Source: Spirogloea muscicola
Lineage: Eukaryota; Streptophyta; Zygnematophyceae; Spirogloeales; Spirogloeaceae
Length of the DNA: 22,354 nucleotides
Assembly: GCA_009602725.1 (NCBI GenBank)
Contig: WELB01000001.1
Location: 1,004,385-1,026,738, forward strand
Direction: 5' to 3'
Numbering within the stretch: the stretch's first letter is position 1; each line of letters starts with the position of its first letter. The notes below the pieces were generated by a model, which saw only the letters and a list, made by a program, of their open reading frames with translations, ran no database searches and had not been told where the DNA came from. Made by a program: the position numbers and the translations under genes. Below are positions 9,601-22,354 of the stretch, one piece after another.

Positions 9601-10126
9601 TACAATGGAGGTCCGAGTCATGGCCGTCAGCTGACGGTGAGGTGCTCACCTTGAGGTAGAAGCCGCCGAGGTCGACGCAGAGCGCGTGCAGCTTGTCTGC
9701 CGCGAACTCGTGCTGGCGCTCCCACGCCGCCGCGGCGCGCGCGGGGTCGTGCGCCAGGCTCAGCCGCGCCTGGCAGAGCTGTGCAAGCGAAGGACGGTCT
9801 TCGTGGCGACATCAATGTCAGGATCAGCTGCGGCTTCCGAGCGGGCCTTCTCGTCTCAGCCATGGCGATCGCAAGAGCTCAGCGCGGCGCAGAGTGATGG
9901 CGGCGGCGGCGGCGTGCCTTGTAGCTGGCGTAGATCTCCAACGAGCGCAGCCAGAACTGCAGCGTGCGGTCGCGGCCGAGGTTCGCCGCCTGCGACTGCC
10001 AGGCCGCGAGGCGCTCGTGGACGCCGCTCTTCCCGAGAGAAGGCCTGCCGGCGTCCTGCTGCTGCCGGTGCGGCGTCGGCGCCAGCGGCTGCCGCTGCGG
10101 CGGCGGCGGCGCCGGCTCGCCCCCCG
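6669..10126 (-). CDS. ABC1/UbiB (AarF/ADCK-like) atypical protein kinase, 5' end missing at N gap
   Basis: Eleven minus-strand exons join in phase: 10126-9918, 9769-9650, 9535-9341, 9229-9182, 9051-8923, 8733-8555, 8415-8305, 8138-8030, 7754-7636, 7379-7226, 6920-6669. They give about 540 visible aa. Relatives act in mitochondria or plastids in ubiquinone or prenyl-lipid metabolism; the substrate here is unknown. Family marks in order: KGGQ (the KxGQ motif, split across an intron), GSASVAQVH loop, DVAVKV with the ATP-site lysine, EFD (ExD) motif, QADPHPGN catalytic loop and DYG. The C-terminal block SFPKDMFFVLRTIQLLRGL matches plant ABC1 kinases. Introns 9917-9770 and 7225-6921 start with GC, not GT. 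No ATG is visible in exon 1; an in-frame stop lies just beyond the gap if its length is right, so the start or a first intron is in the gap. Divergent from PRP16. Confidence 0.93.
7593..7624. repeat. 16-bp tandem duplication in an ABC1K intron
   Basis: GACTCTAATTGCAGT occurs twice back to back with a 16-nt period, at 7593-7608 and 7609-7624. It lies 11 nt inside the intron from the donor of the exon ending at 7636 on the minus strand. Confidence 0.8.
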
Positions 10127-10157
10127 NNNNNNNNNNNNNNNNNNNNNNNNNNNNNNN
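10127..10157. other. Assembly gap (31 N)
   Basis: Thirty-one undetermined bases sit inside a CGG-rich stretch at the 5' end of the ABC1-family kinase gene. The true length is unknown, and the kinase start codon is probably here or just beyond. Confidence 0.99.
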
Positions 10158-10724
10158 GACGGGCACGCAGACGGCGCCGTTCCCGAGGGCCGGGGGCCGT
10201 CAGCGGCGGCGGCGGCGGCGGAGGCGGCGCCGGCGCCGGCGGCCTGGCCAAGGGCGGACAGTTAACGGTCGCCGCCCCCTGCCTTGGGGACAGCTGGCGC
10301 CTCCTGCGCACGCCACGCAGCCGCTTCAGCCTGCAGTTGCCCCGTGGCAGTATCGCTGCATGGGATTGGCTGCCGGGAAAAGCCGCGTGGCAGGAAGCGC
10401 CGGTCCTGTTCACACGCGCGCCGCTCCGGCCAGGGTCAGCCCGGCGGGGCGTCACCGTCAGGCAAAGGTGACGCCCTGGCGTCGTCGCCGTCCGCTAGAT
10501 ACCTGTTTCGGCCGCTTCTACAAGTGTGAACAAGTGCTGTACAGAAGTATCGACCCAGCTCTCCTTCGTCCTATAGTGAACTAACAACATTAAAGAAATC
10601 TATGAATGAGCCATTCTGTTTATCAGCATTGTACATCTACCTTCCCGGAGAAGATGTTAGCAAAATGATATTATGAGCTCATATTAGCAATGAATAACAT
10701 TTTTTGCTGCAACTCACCGCCGCA

Positions 10725-10765
<41 letters not shown>

Positions 10766-11018
10766 CCCCGCCCGCGCTGCCGCGTGAGTCAGCATAACAG
10801 GCGCCGCAGCTGGCGCCGTCTCCGGAGGTCCTGGCGGCTGCTGGCTCTGCGGCGCTCCAGCGACGGGCCGGCAGGGTTCGACCGCCGGAGCCAGACAAGG
10901 GTGTTGTGCTGCCACCGGTCCTGGCGCCGCCGCGCGGCGTGGAGGCGGCGCTCCGCTTTACAGCGGCTGCTGCTGATGTGAGCCCGCCGTGAGGGCCGGG
11001 TGAGCGGCCGGCGCGAGG
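10158..11018. promoter_or_regulatory. Divergent promoter region between the ABC1-family kinase and PRP16
   Basis: The stretch separates two head-to-head genes. GC-rich, CGG-containing flanks (to about 10490 and from 10715) enclose an AT-richer core of about 220 nt (10490-10710) lacking any recognised exon. An in-frame TGA at 11001-11003 shows that the PRP16 start cannot lie further upstream in the same exon. No clear TATA element can be assigned. Confidence 0.5.
10725..10763. repeat. (GCC)13 triplet tract upstream of PRP16
   Basis: Thirteen GCC triplets in a row, 255 nt before the PRP16 start codon, in the promoter or 5' leader. An imperfect CCGCCGCA lead-in precedes it. Confidence 0.85.
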
Positions 11019-20029
<9,011 letters not shown>

Positions 20030-20344
20030 TCCATTTATTGAGAATTCTTGTACCATACCCCTCTATAGCCCTCTTTCCCTTTATTCTTTTGGCCATTTTG
20101 GCAGTTGCCATGAGCTCAAATGTGAATGAAGTTGCTCTGAGCACCCACGGCTCTAACAGCATGCGGCATGCCTATGCAAGTCGATCATTATGTACAAGGC
20201 GGGCACACATTAGCAGCCCAAGGCAGGCGCACTGATTGGGCAGAAATTGTAAGACAAACTCTCGCACAGAGAATAAGCTCAATGTAGGCCGGCACTCAGC
20301 TTCAACTTAATAATTCTCCTGAAAGGAAATATGCCAGGCCGCTG
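20030..20344 (+). other. PRP16 3' flank
   Basis: This 315-nt stretch follows the PRP16 stop. It has no recognised exon and should contain the PRP16 3' untranslated region. The open frame at 20026-20235 overlaps the stop and looks like untranslated sequence. Confidence 0.55.
20248..20252 (+). terminator. Possible TGTAA polyadenylation signal for PRP16
   Basis: This is the first TGTAA on the plus strand after the PRP16 stop, 219 nt downstream. TGTAA is the usual poly(A) signal in chlorophyte algae. A five-base match is weak evidence alone. Confidence 0.35.
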
Positions 20345-20505
20345 TTAGTAGTCGCCCAAGGAGCCGCCCACACCTGGGCCAGGCATGACGTGCAGCATGA
20401 GCAGTCTGGTCTGCTCTTGGTTTGTCGGCACTGCATGAGCGTTTAGCTGACTGAGTGCAAGTCCTTCTGTTGGGTAACATATGCTCTGAAAACAGTCAAG
20501 GACTG
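20345..20505 (-). CDS. Possible terminal exon of an unidentified minus-strand gene
   Basis: After a good acceptor (pyrimidine-rich, ending TTTTCAG), a frame runs from 20505 to a TAA at 20345 and encodes about 53 residues ending MPGPGVGGSLGDY. I recognise no family. A minus-strand gene converging on PRP16 would fit the alternating layout, with 316 nt between stops. A possible upstream exon lies near 20820-20710, preceded by a strong pyrimidine tract and an AG, but I could not build a convincing continuous protein. It may be chance. Confidence 0.2.
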
Positions 20506-22009
20506 ACATTGGAGAGGTCTGTTTTACCATGCCTTATCGAGGTCCTGAGAGTTACAACTTTCATGCACAGGTCCAGGAGTAAGTGAGAGTGATTTGGAAT
20601 TTTCAAAAAAGGGCTCAGGAAGGTGCCCCAGTCTGGCTCCTACTTTCCAGAACGGTGTCTCGACTTCCACACAGAAATTATTGTCACCTTGAGAGGCTAA
20701 CCAGAAAGGTGGGCTGAGTTGGACGAGCAGCAGCAGCAGTAGACGAGCCTTTCGGTTGCTTCAAGCCTCCTACTCTCTTCTCCAAAGAATGCGAAGCTGT
20801 GTACTCGATTGTCTATCCAAAGAAAGAAAGGACGAACGAAGAATTTATTATTTCTAGTGCTTAAAATTGGATCCTGAGCATGACAAAATTGCGTTATGAA
20901 GAAAACAAGTTACTCTCGATCAGACCTCACCTACTGTGATAGTTTGCGAAGTTCAGGAGAGTTCTCATGAGGTCCTGATTACTCAATGACTCCTGCATTT
21001 GAAAATCTTCAGTGGTTGTGCAATTCCAAATGGTGTCACAGATATATATGTGACACCGATTCAAATACGACCGATTAACAAAATGAAATTCTGACTCCAA
21101 GCATGAACAAGGCTGGAACACGATGTGTACAGTTGGCAAGTGTTGCACCGTACGTTGATTATACTGAAACATTCTTCTTGATAAGCGGAGTTGCAAACCT
21201 GCTTCACACAAACTATCAAGTCGAAGTGTAATCATGAGTGCATTTGCCCAACTTAGATAGAAGTCATCAGGAATGACTTTGAGGAGAAGGACAATCTGAT
21301 TGGCAAACATAGACTTCACTTTGCTACACATCTTGCTTTGTCGAGGCCTTTGTCTTCATCCTGCTTTGTCAAGGTGCCGGGTTCCACCATGGCAGGCTCT
21401 CTCGCCCAGGTGTATCGCATGCGCCTGACAGTATTGCTGCAGCCGGCAATGGCTCACGCGTTGCATCGGCGTGCCGGTAGCACTTTGGCTGCAGCCTCTG
21501 GCTATCAGAAAAGCAAGCGCGGCCAGATGGACTCTCAGAAACAGCTCCACACCTGGCTATAGACAGGGGACCCGCTACTCGGGGACTAGTCTCACTCACC
21601 TGCGGCTGCTCAACAGGGGATATTGAGCACCCAGTGGCCAACTTAAGTAGCATTGTGCTTTTAGCGCTTTTCTGGCCCCTTCGAAATCTGTCCATGCTTT
21701 TTCCGGGTAATCATGGCCAGCGCCACCTCTTGAAATGGGCTTTCTTCTTTCGGGCTGGCTTCCCCTCGCCCCGCGAGAGCCACTTTTCTACTTTTCTTGC
21801 ACTTGGCTGATAGGAGGTTACTGAGCCTAACCCATATTTTTGGGCTGGCCTTCTAAAAGTCACCAGTCAAGTTGGAAGCGCTGTCAATCGAATATAGAGC
21901 GACCACTTGCTGACGTCTTGGAGACTGGTTTGCTGCCTTTTGCGCCAGCCGGCCCTTGCAGACCTTGTATAGTCCCTTAGGCTGGCCTCTCACAGCCATT
22001 TCCGTGACC
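20506..22009. other. Unassigned stretch, AT-richer than the rest
   Basis: No recognised gene occurs in these 1.5 kb. The part from about 20820 to 21340 is clearly AT-richer than the coding areas. The longest open frame is 134 codons on the minus strand (21331-20927), starting with ATG; its translation, beginning MCSKVKSMFANQIVLLLKV, resembles no family I know and has no obvious domain. Other short frames at 21338-21695 on both strands look like chance. Confidence 0.45.
21032..21057. repeat. Short palindrome with 9-bp perfect arms
   Basis: GGTGTCACA (21032-21040) and TGTGACACC (21049-21057) flank the loop GATATATA. It lies inside the unassigned AT-rich stretch. Confidence 0.75.
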
Positions 22010-22354
22010 TGGAAGCGCTCGTTCCGTGGTCCGACGCCGAGTCTGGGCCGGCACGGCGTCGTGCCCCCTCCGAGCGGGGCGGTTCCGCGGAGCCGGGCCC
22101 GGTTGGCGTGGCGGCCCCGGTCTGCCCCTTGTGGGAGGTTTTGGCGGGAGGTCACCCATCCTGCTGCCATCGGCGCGCTCGCCATGTCCTCTGCCGGGAG
22201 AGTCGTCGGCCGGGGGCCCCGTCGTCGTCGCCGTCGCCGTCGTCGGGGGCCCCGTTTGTGCCCGCCGCCGTCAAGCTGCCGGCGAGCCGTCACCGCGGGC
22301 CTGCCGCGCCCCCGTGCGGGTGGCGCTGGGCGCCACGTGGCGGCCAGCCGCGGC
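22010..22354. other. GC-rich island at the right edge, probable promoter or gene start
   Basis: GC content rises abruptly after about 22010, and CGT/CCG triplet runs appear near 22220-22250, as at the other gene starts in this window. A plus-strand frame opens at ATG 22185 (MSSAGRVVGRGPRRRR...) and stays open to the edge; a minus-strand ATG frame also crosses 22293-21853. Neither protein is recognisable, and low-complexity arginine runs make both doubtful. Confidence 0.35.

Noticed and set aside
9686-10584. Overlapping plus-strand frames of 190-261 codons across the N gap
   Set aside because: They are low-complexity and antisense to the first exons of the ABC1-family kinase, which have real conservation.
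10870-10890. GGTTCGA sequence resembling a tRNA B box
   Set aside because: The following bases do not complete the B box, and no A box or cloverleaf could be found around it.

Overview
The window is nuclear DNA from an intron-rich photosynthetic eukaryote, most likely a green alga (Chlorophyta, perhaps Trebouxiophyceae). This rests on plant-type versions of every recognised protein, spliceosomal introns of roughly 100-450 nt in every gene, GC-rich exons with less GC-rich introns, and CCG/CGG tracts at gene starts. It is draft assembly: one N at 3930 and a 31-nt N gap at 10127-10157. The taxonomic call is inference, and I could not search databases.

Five genes are supported by continuous splice-and-phase solutions, in strictly alternating orientation. 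(1) + strand 44-2168: mitochondrial dicarboxylate/tricarboxylate (2-oxoglutarate/malate type) carrier, 6 exons, 300 aa. (2) - strand 3902-3273: COX17, the copper chaperone for cytochrome c oxidase, 2 exons, 83 aa. (3) + strand 4441-5747: RPB11, RNA polymerase II subunit, 5 exons, 117 aa. (4) - strand ~10126-6669: an ABC1/UbiB-family atypical kinase, 11 visible exons, 5' end lost at the N gap. (5) + strand 11019-20029: DEAH-box splicing helicase PRP16, 24 exons, about 1319 aa.

The genes therefore pair head-to-head over GC-rich promoters (COX17/RPB11 and ABC1K/PRP16) and tail-to-tail over spacers of about 1 kb (carrier/COX17 and RPB11/ABC1K). The tail-to-tail spacers hold inverted and tandem repeats, including a perfect 17-bp-stem hairpin at 6259-6299. 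From 20030 to the right edge no gene is recognised: there is a likely PRP16 3' end, a weak candidate minus-strand exon, an AT-richer stretch, and a GC-rich island that probably marks another gene start at or beyond the edge.

All five genes are ordinary housekeeping genes: mitochondrial transport, respiratory-chain assembly, transcription, quinone/lipid-related kinase function and splicing. I see no sign of a novel gene system, mobile element, CRISPR array or horizontally acquired cluster. The points most worth a second look are the 17-bp hairpin, two GC-AG introns in the kinase gene, the in-frame GCG tract ahead of RPB11, abrupt codon-composition changes along PRP16, and the unexplained right flank.
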